A DNA stretch of 64,000 nucleotides from Platycarya strobilacea (taxonomy: Eukaryota > Streptophyta > Magnoliopsida > Fagales > Juglandaceae): positions 11,685,501 through 11,749,500 of the forward strand of contig CM072557.1 in the NCBI GenBank assembly GCA_036898215.1. The letters are read 5' to 3'. The notes below the pieces were generated by a model that did no database searches, was not told the origin of the DNA, and worked only from the letters and a program-made list of their open reading frames with translations. Positions 34,595 to 47,129 of the stretch are shown piece by piece; the stretch's first letter is position 1, and each line of letters opens with the position of its first letter. The translations under genes were made by a program, and so were the position numbers.

Positions 34595-34695
34595 GGGAGA
34601 AGCCACGTCCAAGAGCACTCACTCACATGAACAGTAATATGTACTGTTCATGTCATTGTTCATGTGAGTGAGTGCTCTTGAATGTGGATTCTCCC
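34595..34695. mobile_element. Hairpin MITE upstream of the UGT gene
   Basis: gggagaagccacgtccaaga at the left and its inverse at the right form a ~100-bp near-perfect palindrome containing cactcactcacatgaacagt. It lies about 260 bp upstream of the UGT start codon. It shares the 'catgaacagtaa' style of core with the hairpin at 32.2 kb, so the gene is bracketed by hairpin elements. Confidence 0.85.
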
Positions 34696-34699
34696 TTCA

Positions 34700-36337
34700 A
34701 AAACACATGGAGATACAAAAATCACAAAAGAAAATGCATATCTACCTAAACAGTCGGATCTGTAAGAAAAAATTAAAAGAAGCAGACGATGAGATAAAAA
34801 AAAAAAAAAAAAGAAGAGAGAAATATAACATGCTTGTTCGAAAAAGAGTTAAAAACTATAAAAGAAGACGAAAACCAAAGAACTTCAGATCTGAAAAAAG
34901 ATCCGCTAAAAAATGTTACATCTATTTAGATCTAATAACTATTAAGTATTTTCGATGAACAAGCAAAACACAAGGCCATTACGAAACAAGATCTAAAAAA
35001 AAAATTTACATACCTAAAAAATAGAATCTCGGTTTCGTAAGACTTGAAAAAATACATTGTGCGAGGAACTATAATAAACACAAAGAAGAGAAGCAGCAGA
35101 CGAAAAGGCAAAAGAGAGAAGGACGGGAAGAAATGCAAGAAAAAGAAGAAGAAGAAAGAGAAATGAAAGAACAATCTGAAAATTAAAGTAGGCAAAACGA
35201 GAAGGATATATCGTGTAAGAGTATTCTCATTAAATTATTTAAAATTAATTTTTAAAAAGAATAAATTCATATATTTATTTAAAAAGTTCGATTATATTTA
35301 ATTAAAAGTAGAAAAAAATAAAAAAATAAAAAAATAAAAATACTTTTCATAAATAATAAATTTAAAAAATAAAAAGGCGCCGTTTATGTTTTTGATGGGG
35401 TTGGCTGGGCTCCGAGCATGATTCCGGGCCGATTGTGTTTCTTTTGGGCTTCAAACGAGAGAAAACAAATTGCCTTTTTTTTGGGACTTAGCTATTAAAA
35501 GTTTTTTGTTTTTTTTTGTTTTTTTGTGAACTAAGTGAAAAAAAAAAAAAAAAATTGGCCCAGCCAAATTTATCCACTATAATTTTACTGCATTTATTAT
35601 TATTATAATATATATTTATTGTGTGACTTATTTTATTTCTGTTTGTTTTTGTCACTCTTATTTTGCATTTAATATTAATTTTATTTTTTAGATATGCATT
35701 AATGACACACGTGCATAGCACGTGGCTATTTATTAGTTTATATATATATATATATATTGTTGCTTGGGAACCGAACTTAATCACATACATGATTTAGGAA
35801 CTGAAGACAAAAACAACTGTATTGGTCTCTCTTTCATTATTCTTGTTTTGTTTGAAGTCTTATATCTACCCACCACCATTATCATATTATATTGTTATGT
35901 AAAGTTATTTTTGTGCATTTCATTTATGTGATTAACTAAAATATTTATTTTATATTAAAAAAATGATACAGTCAATAATTTTAATAGAATGCACAAAAAA
36001 ATATACAAAATTAATATACATAAAAATTTTATATGTTAGCTAAAACAAAAAAAAATTATATTATACACACTCAGAATCAGACACTTACACCGAAATTTAC
36101 ACTTATTAATCCTTGTGCGCAAACTCGCTTGTATAAAATCTGACACCTAACTTTATAATTTGGAAAATAAAGTCATAATTTATTAAATCTACGTCAATTA
36201 TTACTGATCGAGTACTAATATTGTGCATTAACGGGTCTAACATTGCATGCAATAATGCGTGCACCATTGTATGTAAAGTTCATATTTATTTTTCTTATTT
36301 TTATCATTTAGTTATACATATCGTGCATATTACCCTT

Positions 36338-36376
<39 letters not shown>

Positions 36377-37001
36377 CTAGGTCGAGAGCAACATGCGAAG
36401 CACGTTACCTAATTGCACATTGCTTAATTAAGTAAAATAATTTTTTGATAAAAAATAATATAATTTTTTTTTTACAAAATAATAAATAATCTAATAAATG
36501 AAAATACAAAATAAATATATAGGCTAGCATATAGTTCATTTCTATCAGAAGCTTATGTTAGTATTTGGACAAAAAAATAAAATTCATGACATCAAAATTA
36601 GCATGTTAACTTGTTTTAATGAGCAGAATAAAACATGTATCATGAATTCAATTAAGCCCAAATAAATACCGGATTATATGTAATAAATAAATAAATATAA
36701 TAAATGCCCATGCATAACAAAATAATGTGATATGATTCTATCAACTGACTATTAGCAACATCTTCCCATAATCATACTACACTCCAATTGGCAAAGCAGC
36801 TATCAATATGAAAAAAACCAGCATAAGTTCAATCAAAAAACATGTTAATGTTTGCATTACAAGCACTCCAAGGCACCCCCGCCCCCCCAAAAAAAAAGCA
36901 CTGACCTCTCGGTGTGCAGCTCTACGATACCTATCAGTCTGTCAGGTCAGACAAATCTTTTTGAACACATAACTTTAAAACAAATAGTGGGCAAAGCAAA
37001 A
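34700..37001. other. AT-rich intergenic DNA
   Basis: Nothing codes here convincingly. A (TA)n microsatellite lies at about 36341-36375 and a shorter one at 35740-35757. CACGTGCATAGCACGTG-like words (35707-35725) and gcgaagcacgtt (36395-36406) next to the TA runs may be ends of an unassigned element. Long A and T runs make the lysine- and phenylalanine-rich frames here chance products. Confidence 0.6.
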
Positions 37002-37019
37002 TCACTTAGTTCATTATCT
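37002..37019. repeat. LINE target-site duplication, left copy
   Basis: TCACTTAGTTCATTATCT is repeated without change at 40852-40869, on the other side of the LINE. Confidence 0.95.
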
Positions 37020-40000
37020 TTTTTTGCTAAGTAATAAGAAATTTTATTGATATGAATATAAATAGGCATAGCCCAAATACACGGGGAGTATACAAACACA
37101 AATGCCTAAATACATTCTTAAGACTCTATATCAACGAAAAGAAATCATGCACAATGCTTCCATTAGGGACAATGGCTGAAAACTAAAGAAGTAAAGTATG
37201 CAAGAAATAATTTTCAAGCTCTGCCATTGTTCATTCTTTATCTTCAAAGCATCGCCCATTCCTTTCTGACCAAATACACCACATCAGATACAATAGGATC
37301 ATCTTCTGTGCTGTTACTACTTGTGAGCATTCTTGAATACCCCTCCAACACGTTAGCACATCTACAACCTTAGGTGGCATAACCCACGCAACATCCACTC
37401 TACTAAATATCCTATTCTACTACAACATTTTTGCCACCTCACAATGCAGTAATAGATGGTCCACTTATTCACCATGTTTTTTTTTTTGTATAAAAAGCAC
37501 CAATCCATCACTATGATTCCCTTCTTGCATAAGTTATCCGTAGTTAGAATTTTCTCGAGAGCTGCAATCCATACAAAGAAAGCCACTTTGGGAGGGGCAC
37601 AGGTCCTCCATATACTCTTCCACAGAAAGGCATTATCTTGGGAAGTCAACATTTTATAGTAAGCCTTAACAATGAATTTCTTGCTGTCTGCAGAGCGCCA
37701 CTGTATCCTGTCTCCCTGTGCGGTTATGCTTCCCATAAAGTGTAATAGACCGAAAAAATTTGAAACAGTAGATAATTCCCAGTCATGGTTAGCTCTGGTG
37801 AATAAGATATTCCACTGGAGTATGCCATGAGTCATATCAAGCAAGTCCGCCACCGACGCCTCTCTGTTAACAGAAATGCTATAAAGAGTTGGAAAGACTC
37901 TTTCCAATATACCATTTTCACACCACACATCCTGTCAAAATCTGATTCTAGAGCCATCACCCATCACAAAACGGATATTATTTTCGAAACACTGTCATCA
38001 CCCCTAATATACTTCTACAGACCCACCCCATGCCCCTCTCCCCCCTCACTACCTTAGTACACCAACCCCCCCATACCTCACCGTATCTAGCAACAATAAC
38101 TTCCTTCTATAACGAATTTCCCTCCAAATTGTATCTCCAAAACCATCTCCCCATTAGTGCTTCATTTAAGATTCTCAAATTTTGCACTCCCAAACTTCCA
38201 CTAGATATTGAGGAACAAACTTTATTCCACTTAACGAGATGGATTTGAGTTTCCTCCACCAAGCTCCCCATAAAAAATTCCGAAATAACTTCCCAATCCT
38301 ATACCCCATCCCTGTAGGCACCAGAAATAGGAATAGAAAGTACATCGGAAGGTGAGATAAAGTACTTTTAATCAAAGTGAGACGCCCCCCCCCTTTGAAA
38401 GATACAATCGTTTTCATCCAGCCAACATTTTCTCCATTTTCTCAATGATCTCATTCCAAATAACTCTAGTTTTGAAAGTTGCCCCCAACGGGAGACCCAA
38501 GTATTTCATAGGCAAAGAGAATACTTTACAAGCCATAAGATCTGTTAGGCTATTGATACTAGGCACCTGAACCACTGCAACCATCTCAGATTTACCAAGA
38601 TTTATCTCTAGTCTCGATACAATTTCGAAATATAACAAGAGCACTCATAAGACTTGAATATGGCTCTGATCTGCATCACAAAAGAGAATGGTGTCGTCTG
38701 CAAATAAAAGATATGAAATCGTGATTGAGCCATTAGTGTTATTACCTACTGAAAATCCAGCTAGGAAACCTTCATCAATAGTTGCCTTCACCATCCAACC
38801 AAGAGCTTCCATAACAATGACGAATAGAAGATGAGATAAAGGGTCGCCTTAATGTAGTCCACGAGAAGTGTTGAAAAACCCGCAAATATTACATTAACTA
38901 ATACTGAAAAACGGATAATGGTGATACAATGTCAAATCTATGAGATCCACTTATCGCCAAAGCCACGCCTCTGAAGCATGTAGAAGAGAAAATTCCAATT
39001 CACATGATCATATGTTTACTCCATGTACAATTTGCATAGAATACCAAGTATATCTTTCTTCAATCTATGATCTAAGCACTCGTTAGCTATGAGCACTAAA
39101 TCAAGTATCTGTCTCCCCTGAACAAAGGCATTCTGAGGTTTAGAGATAATTTGTCCCATTACCAAACTTAGTCGATTGGCAAGTACTTTTGAAATAATCT
39201 TGTAAACTCCACTTACCAAGCTTATAGGACAGAAATTCTCAATTTTAACCATCCCCTGTTTTTTTGGAATAAGGGCAATGAAGGTTGCATTGAGGCATTT
39301 CTCAAACTTTCCAAAAGCATATAGCTCAGAGAAAACCTGCATAATATCATCTTTCACTATCTTCCAATAGTGTTGAAAAAAGCCCATTGAAAAACCGTCC
39401 AACCCAGGCACTTTGTCTTTGGCCATACTCTTAATGACCTTATAAACCTCTTCTTCTTTAAATGGTCTTTCCAACTAACTTGCACTCTGAGTATCAATAG
39501 AGTCAAAAGGCAACCCATCAAACTTTGGCCTCCAAGAGGTTGGCTCCTCAACCAGTTTCTCATAATAATTTACAATATAAGTCACTAATTATTAGGGGGA
39601 TGAGAGAACTTGGGTACCAGCAGTGAGCGACTCGATGGCATTGTTGCGCATATGTGAATTAGCTATTTTGTGAAAAAAATGCGTATATATGTCACCTTCT
39701 TTTAACCACAAGGCCCGAAATTTTTGTCTCCACAAGGTCTCCTCCATCAATAGTATCCTCTCCAATTCCGTCGTCACCACACTCTTCCTCTCCAACGCCT
39801 CTTCTGAAGGGTCTCCCTCCAACTCTTGTAACTCTTCCAATAAGGTAGTTTTTAGCCTACAATACCTCAAGAAACTTCCATGTTCCACTTCTTTATGTCT
39901 TGCTTCAATACTTTTAGCTTACCTGCAAGAATGAAACTAGGAGTACCTGTAAGCTTATATCATGACCACCAATCTCGAACCCTATCAACAAAACCCTCTG

Positions 40001-40851
40001 CTGCAAGATACATATTTTCAAACTTAAAATACCGACGGCCTTTATGAATACCATCATAATCAAGCATAATGGGGAAATGATTCAAGTAAAGTCGGCTCAA
40101 CCTTTTCTAACACAAGCTCGAAAAGTGTGCTTCTCATGAAGGAGAAATAAGAAATATATCAAATCTTGACCACCCCCTGTTATTGGACCATGTGAACTCG
40201 CCTCCAACAAGGGGAAGGTCCATGAGCTCCAAAGCAAACATAAATTCAGCAAACTCCTTTATCGCTGAGGAGGTTCGATAGTTCCCCAATCGTTTGCTAG
40301 GGAAACGTGTAATGTTAAAGTCCCCGCCTATACACCACAGTACCTCCCATAAACAATACAAACCCGATGATTCCTCCCATAATCTTCTCCTTTCACTGTC
40401 CAGATTAGGCCCATAAACACCTACAAAAGTCTACTCCCAACCATCAACTACATTTTTAAAAAAATTGGCAACTGAGAAAGTCCCAACACATTCGTGTATC
40501 GCCTCTACTACTCTTTTGTCCCACATTAAAATAACACTTCCCAAAGCTCTAGAAGAGGCCAAATAGGACCATCTCACATAAGAGCACCTCCATAAGTTGC
40601 GAATAACTCTTCAGTCGATCATCCGCAACTTAGTTTCTTAAAAAAAAAACCACGTCAACTTTCCACATCCGCAATAATGATTTAATATAGAGGCACTTAT
40701 TGCGATCATTAAGCTTTCGTACGTTCCAAGAGAGAATCTTAAAGTTCATGGACAACTGTGACTCCCCTTCCCTTTGATTTGTTCCTTCCACTATTCCCCC
40801 TTCCTTACCATCATAGTTAATTTAGCAATGCAACCTTTGAAGCTCCCTATT
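37020..40851 (-). mobile_element. L1-type LINE, 5'-truncated and decayed
   Basis: The element reads on the minus strand. Its 5' part (from ATG near 40748, MNFKILSWNVRKLNDRNK) is the endonuclease, with CIGGDFNITRF near 40320-40350. The reverse transcriptase follows: MAKDKVPGLDGFSMGFFQHY (39430-39370), ALIPKK, VLANRLSLVM and the catalytic FADDT at about 38700. Next come the thumb region (KGGGRLTLIKSTLSHLPMYF, 38390) and the zinc-binding reverse-transcriptase domain (37930-37450). The 3' end reads aataaaatttcttattactt and ends in an A run, typical of plant L1 elements. ORF1 (gag) is absent, so the copy is truncated. Several stops and frameshifts break ORF2. An 18-bp perfect duplication flanks it. 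Confidence 0.95.
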
Positions 40852-40869
40852 TCACTTAGTTCATTATCT
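40852..40869. repeat. LINE target-site duplication, right copy
   Basis: TCACTTAGTTCATTATCT, identical to 37002-37019. Confidence 0.95.
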
Positions 40870-41029
40870 ATTCTCAATCACAATTTTAAATAGCAAGCAT
40901 ACACATATTTGTTTTCTTTCAAAAAAAAAAAAAATCAAATTCTCAATTAACCATTTAGATAATTAATATAGTTCCCATAAATTACCTGTTGATTCAAAAA
41001 TTGTACTTGCCTAAAATCCAAACTCATAA

Positions 41030-41186
41030 GGCTCCATTTGGATTCAGGGATGAGATGAGAAAAGTTATGAATAGTAATAAAATGAGTAATTGAGATGAGT
41101 TGAATAAGTTAATGAATAGTTGGGATGAGTTGAAAGTACGAAATTAGTTGTGAATAGTAAAACTGATTTATGAAAACAAACCGGCC
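41030..41186. mobile_element. MITE copy B
   Basis: Begins ggctccatttggattcaggg and ends with the inverse-type terminus gaaaacaaaccggcc. The interior is rich in gatgagatgagttgaatag words. It is same family as copies A, C, D and E. Confidence 0.8.
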
Positions 41187-41191
41187 TCTTA

Positions 41192-41413
41192 GGTCTCATT
41201 TGGATTCGAAGATGAGATGAGTTGAGATGAATTTAATTTATTTTTTAATATTATTATTATTTTGGGATTTAAAAAAAGTGTATTAGAATTTAAAAAATAT
41301 GTATTGGGATTTGAAAAAAGTGTATAGAAATTTATATTTTATATAAAAAATTATAAAAATATAATGATGAAATGAAGATGAATTGAGATGAGTTTTGAAT
41401 ACAAACGAAGTCC
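41192..41413. mobile_element. MITE copy C, 5 bp from copy B
   Basis: Begins ggtctcatttggattcgaag and ends ttttgaatacaaacgaagtcc, an inverted match. A TTA precedes it at 41189-41191, but no TTA follows. It is separated from copy B by only five bases, so one copy probably inserted at the edge of the other. Confidence 0.8.
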
Positions 41414-41913
41414 ACCAAGTTGTTTGAAGAACCATAAGCCTAACTCCAATCTATAACAGTTTCGAAATGTCTAGAGATCACAAAACAAAAGGACAGAAAC
41501 AATCATACATATGAAAAATTACCGTGAAGCGCACCGTAAGAATAAAACTTACCATGGAGCTTTCCTTGAGAGCAAGACGAACACCATCCTAATGCGCAAT
41601 AAAAAAAATTAATATTTCCTTGAGAGAAGACGTGCAATAGAGGAAAGATTTTATGGAGAAAGTGAAAAGATTTAGAGACGAAAAGAAAGATAATGTGAAA
41701 AGCCTACTCCTTTTCATGCAATAAATACTATGAAAATAGACGAAAAAAACAAAGAAACAGACAGAATGAATGAAATTCGGTCTTCAGTGTGATAGAATAG
41801 ATTTTAACGAACGTACAAATCGTTAAACCAAAAACATTCCATTTTATAAACACTTTAATATATAAAGATTAGTATACAAATTTTGCCCCCCACTAGGCAA
41901 ACTATATATATAT
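41414..41913. other. No recognisable feature
   Basis: AT-rich sequence with no supported gene or repeat boundary, ending in a short (AT)n run where the MULE-like element begins. Confidence 0.5.
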
Positions 41914-44397
41914 GGGTACTGCTATAGGAAACTGTAGGATGCGTAACCTGTGAAATCAACGATGCCACGTCAGTTATTATTATTATTTTTTTAAGAAAAA
42001 GAAGACACTGAAATACCGAGAGGGAAAACATAACAGAGTCGAGTTTAGCACCTCCTTCTTCGCACCAGTCGCACCATTTCTCACTTCTGTGAGAGACTTT
42101 TCTTCGCACCCGTCGCACCATTATTTCGCACTCCTGTGAGGAACTTTTCTTTCGTCGCACCATTTCGCACCTCCTTGAGGGTGGTTTTCGTCGTGGGTAG
42201 GACCGGACCGTCATCAAGCAAGGCACCTCGGGTTCGCAATTGAAGTTGTGGGTTTGGACAGAGAGGTTTGCTTAATTTCCTTTCACTCGATCCTTCAAGA
42301 TGGTATTTTTTGCTCATTTCTTTATCATGTTGAAAATAGGACATTCAAGATGTAATGTTTCTCTCCCCTGCGTGACTTTTGCCGTTGTACTGCTCGCGAC
42401 TCCCGCTTGTCTGCCATTGTGCACAACCAACAAAACCCATTATTTTGGTCCTTTATCTCACTCTAATCTCCTTGACAAACCCATCTTTTGGCTTTGGTTT
42501 GTGCTCTCAGCGTTTGGTGCTTTTTCTTTTCATTTTATTTTTGTTAAACTTTTACGTGGTTGCAATGTTTTATCTTTGAATGTTTTGAGTTTTTGTGTTC
42601 TATGAGAGGGTTTAAACTGATCTTGGCTCGATATGGTTTTTTGAGGTGTATTGGTGTTACTACTGTTGATTCTGGGGTTCAATCAAAGGCTAGGTAGAAT
42701 TTTTTGATATGCTATTGTTACATTCAACTTGTATGGTTTGGTTCAACAAAGCCAATATTGACAGGTCATTTTAGCTGATGATATTTTACTTCACAATATT
42801 TGAATGTTATCATTTTAATTGCTAGATCATTGCCTTATGTTATTGTTTGATTAAACAGTTAGAGATACTACAGTTAATAACTATAGCGTTCTAAACCTGG
42901 AATTATCCTCTATAATGAGGTTATGCTTAGACCTAAAAGGTTGGATTGATTTGAGAGGTTATGCAATTATCTTCTAAACTTGCAATTTATAAATCTTCAT
43001 GCATTTATCTGCCCATAGCTTCAATTGTAGGCCCTTTTAAGAGTTAATGATTGGTTGTTATACAATGCATGCAATACAATTTAATAGACTTATAACATGA
43101 GATAAAAATAAAATAGAAAGGTTGGTCTGATGATTGGTCCGTAGGTGGCACCCAAAAGGAGTTGTTTTCAAATTTGCCTCTGATGGCTTGGTTCTATAAA
43201 TGATTTTTTATTTTCATTTAGAATCTTGACTTTTTGTTTCACATTTTGTGCTTTAATTTTCCACTAGGTGAAAGGGTTCATAGATGTATTGAAACTGGGA
43301 TTGGTTTATTTATATGTATCTTGGGGAATATTTTAACATAGCCAATACTCTTTTGATGAATAATAGTATAGTATATTACAAGGCGTATCAAAAATATTAT
43401 CCGTTGAATTTTTATTTCAAGTCCTTCATTAATTTTTTATTTAACTTGCTTGTGTAGGAGAAAAGAAGAAGCAATAGAAATGATTAGTTCAAATGATGAT
43501 GTTGGCTTTGTGGGCAAGATGATGTTGAAGAAACGGAATGTTGTGGTTGCTGTTTGAGCATATAGTGAGGGAGATTTTGGTGTTTGATTTTTTGGGTTTT
43601 GGGATGGGTTTTGCTAAGGGGGATTTGGTACTTGTAAAGTTTCCTCTGTGTAGTTTTGGGTTACTTTTTACTTGTAAAGTCTCCTTTATTTTTTGGCCAA
43701 TACCCTAAAACCCGACTCATTGTTTTCTAAGGGTTTATTTGTGTTAACTGTTATAATGAAAAAGGTTTATTTATGTTCAATGTTCACAAATTTTGTGTGT
43801 TCTTCTTCTGCTTCTTACGAAGAAAATCTGCTATTTTGTTTCTATGTAGTTGGTTTTGTCCATAGAAATGAATTTATGGTATTAGTAAGATTGTTTGGCC
43901 TGGAATATTACTAGATGACAATCATGACATACTGGCTACTGCCATGTAAAAAAAATTGTTAAAAGTGTCTATAAGTTGTTGCTAATGCTAAGTGACTACT
44001 ATTGCTAATGCTAAGTGACTACACTTGATGACGATGGAGCCGTGAAATGGACAATTACCATTCATGAGAAAGAACCTGCATCACCTGGGAGAGAGAAAAT
44101 ATCTATTGCAACAAAAAACTCTTGGACGCTATCTTCTGTTAAAGTAATTTTCAGACACAAAATTGAGACATCAAATTCAGCTACTGCTGGGTCAATTTCC
44201 AATGACCAAAAAGATACATTTAAACTTGTAGAACCAAGCATTAATTACTTAAACTAGAAAGCCCATCATAAATACAGAGAAGAACATAGCAACCAAAAAA
44301 CATAAGTGCCGAAGTCCTTTATAAAACACAATATTGTGCCCCCGTAGAAGGGTTTATGTTTGGGTTAGGATTCTGATTTGGGTGGGAAAACGATGGC

Positions 44398-44530
44398 GAC
44401 GAAGACCCACTGATTTCGTGGACACAACGCCGACGAGACCCACTGGTTTCGTGAAGACAACGCCGACAAGACCTACTAGTTTCGTGGAGAAGATGCCGAC
44501 GAAGAACATGAAGATCTTTAGGTTTTGTGG
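44398..44530. repeat. Imperfect ~42-bp tandem repeat
   Basis: Three imperfect units of 'gaagacccactggtttcgtg' plus 'gacaacgccgac' inside the internal copy of the MULE-like terminus. The other family copies (6450-6520 and 45690-45780) have related units. This explains the repetitive short frames found here. Confidence 0.7.
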
Positions 44531-45286
44531 AAAAGTCGCCAATCGCAACCTACCGTGGGTTTGGACGAAGGCTTTGTGAGAGGTAGGAATGGGGATGGAG
44601 AAAGTTGGGATTCTGGAGAACAAAGTGACATGCACAGAGTGAGAGGAAAGGGATGTGTCGTTTTGGATTGAAATGGAAATTCGAATTGAAATTGAAATTA
44701 AAACATTGTCGTTTTGAATTTGCCACGTTGGAGCCGGTTTCGCAGGTTACGCCAGGCCGGTTGTGAATAACATTTCCATTGGGACAAATCTGTTCTTGTA
44801 AATCCTTCAGCTTTATCTATTTTATGATACAAATAAATAGTATTTCAATTAACCAAAGACTGTCTCCAAAAACCTAAATTATTTACTTTATATAATCAAA
44901 GACAGTGTTGACTGAAGAAGCACAAAGATTAATCATTTCATATTTAAAATATTCAGCCAACTCTTTTTTTTTTGTTACTCTTCTACATTACTCTAGTCTC
45001 ACTTGCATAATTCAATCAACACTAAGAAGCAATTAATGTTTAAAATTAGAATGACACACCTCTTCAATGAAATTAAGACCCAAAAAGTTTTCATTCAACA
45101 CTAAGAAGCATTCTATAAAAAGACACTAAATATTTAATTCACACAACACTAAGAAACAGTTAAAAACAACCTAAGGATCAATTAGACAATTACTTAATAT
45201 TAACAGTCTTAACATATTAAAAACCATGGATATACTGTAAATTAGAAATGTATCAAATTCAAAGGGAAAAATTCAAATTTAAGTAC

Positions 45287-45420
45287 CTAGTTGTAGATAA
45301 TTCACGCTGGACAATATCAAGCACTTGAAGTGCATCCTGGGGTACATCAGCTTGCCTACCCTACAAGAAGAGTCCTAAATGGTGCAGGGTCGCATGAGCA
45401 GCTAATTTTATTACAACTTC
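45287..45420 (-). pseudogene. AGO1-like: Captured ARGONAUTE1-type exon
   Basis: On the minus strand 45420-45287 reads EVVIKLAAHATLHHLGLFL, a TAG stop, then GRQADVPQDALQVLDIVQ and RELSTTR. This is the linker-1 region of plant AGO1-type proteins, between the N and PAZ domains. The exon keeps an AG acceptor before it (45421-45422) and a GT donor after it (45286-45285). The TAG replaces a residue just before GRQAD. No neighbouring AGO exons are present. The fragment lies about 100 bp inside the conserved terminal part of the MULE-like element, the arrangement expected of a Pack-MULE. It cannot encode ARGONAUTE; transcripts could in principle feed small RNAs with AGO1 similarity. Confidence 0.85.
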
Positions 45421-46050
45421 CTACATCAAGAATAATATAATCATCATCAATCATAGGATAAATACGAATGCCACAAAGGAAAATGAGGGTTAAAAAGGGA
45501 GAAAACAGACCTGATTTGGAACTCAGCTCGATTTATCATTGTGCCAAAATTTTTAGGGTTAGGATTAAAGTTCGAGGTGTTTGGGTTGGGGTTAGGATTT
45601 GGGGTGTTTGGGGTTCGGATTTGGGTTAGGGTTAGGATGCTCTTGTGGGAAGATGAAGGGAGTCGTGGCTTTTGGGTTTGAGGATACCCATTGGCCTTCG
45701 TGGAGATACGAAGATCCATTGGACCGGCTTTCGTGGAGAAGACGAAGACCCACTGGACCGGCCTTCGCGGGGAAGATGCCGACGACAACTTAGTGTTAGG
45801 ACCGAGGCGAAGCTGGGATGGAGAAATCTGGATGGAGGCTTTGTGAGGGGAAGGGGATGGGGATGGAGGGAGCTTGGGATTCTGGAGGCTTCATGGGATG
45901 GGTGTCGCGAGATGGGGGATTCTGGAAAGATCGATGGGTTGCACTTACAACTGGAGATTTGAATTAAAACTAAACGACGCCATTTTAATTTTGCCACGTA
46001 GGACACGGTTTCACAGGTTTCGTGGGATCGATTGTAAGCAGCATTTTCCC

Positions 46051-46584
46051 ATATATATATATATATAAAGAATAAAAGAATAAAGGTGAACCTCACTCGC
46101 TAACTTTGTGGCAGATTGGAGCTTGGTTTAGATTGAGGCAGCAAAGGGACATGCAAGCCTCATAAAATGTCCTTGATGCGTCCGCATGTTAACCCTCACA
46201 AACCAAAGTTAGTTGCACCCACCAATTTAAATGAAAATATTGCATCTACCCCTAAGTCCAAGTCCAAGGCCTTTATCACTTGAGTCAACCCCTAAGTTCG
46301 ATAATGATATTTTATAACCAAAGTTTGCTTAAATCCGGAAATCCCACAAGTTTGCTTGAATTCTACACCCTAACCTCGGTTTGATCGATGGATCAAGCAG
46401 CAGTAAGCTCTACTAAATATAGTTAACTGCATGCTTAACGATTCATGTAAGCTGTACATTGGATTCCCCACTTTTGTTATGAACCAAGTTAAAAGTATCC
46501 AAATGGTTCAATCTCTCAACAAGGCACACTTCTGCTTCTTACCTAGCAATCCCCCCTCTTCTAAATAGCAAATTACTTTGAAAT
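46051..46584. other. 3' flank of the ankyrin pseudogene
   Basis: No gene or repeat boundary is recognised between the MULE-like element and the last ankyrin exon. Confidence 0.5.
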
Positions 46585-47129
46585 TCAGTCTTCATGCATG
46601 GCCTTGGCAGCATCAATCAGTATTGGTCTAAAATCATTTGAAGCTCAACCAAGAACAATGTATCCTTCCTTGTCTTCAACATCTACATCTGCTCCATGCC
46701 TTATTAAAAGGAGAGCTACCTGTAAAACAAAAAGGGGTAAAAAAAAATTAGTTTATGAAAAACAACCATTAAGTTCAGCTTTGATTTGTTAGACAAGAAC
46801 CAACTTTGTGCGATGAGCTATATTTTCAATGTTTCACTCTAAAGTCATCTCTAATATAGAAATAAATTGGGAGAACTCCTAAACATTATGAAGTACTTGA
46901 AAAGGCTATCATCTAGAAAGGCTTCATTGCAAATCCACAATATTTTACATCATTTCCAGTTTCCATCCCAAAGGAAAAGAACATAATTAGATAATTATGA
47001 ATGGTGTACCATTGTCTCTTTGAGGGCACTGCCACCACACCACAAGGCACAATTGCACAATCATGCTAGAATCTACTATTCAGCCATCACACACCTCAAG
47101 TCTAGTATGACTAGAAAAGCTCCCCCCTC

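Larger units (their letters stand above)
41914..46050. mobile_element. Composite MULE-like element with captured host sequence
   Basis: The left end begins gggtactgctataggaaac and the right end is the inverse type, gattgtaagcagcattttccc. Both contain a conserved 'aacctgtgaaa' and 'ccacgt' pair, and both lie in short (AT)n runs, so a 9-bp duplication cannot be told from the run itself. A further internal copy of the right terminus lies at 44340-44780, so this may be two nested or tandem relatives. The family also occurs at 6200-6749. No MURA transposase was recognised; the cargo includes an ARGONAUTE exon. Confidence 0.55.

Noticed and set aside
34668..35195. Lys-rich and Phe-rich frames near 34.7-35.2 kb
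   Set aside because: Result of long A/T runs; no conserved motif on either strand.
35700..36410. One element bounded by the CACGTGCATAGCACGTG and GCGAAGCACGTT words next to TA runs
   Set aside because: The two words face each other only loosely and no terminal repeats or duplications could be aligned.
44015..44257. 80-codon plus-strand frame as a captured gene in the MULE-like element
   Set aside because: Composition looks protein-like, but I recognise no family and see no splice context that supports it.
41905..46060. A 9-bp target duplication for the MULE-like element
   Set aside because: Both flanks are simple (AT)n runs, so any match is uninformative.
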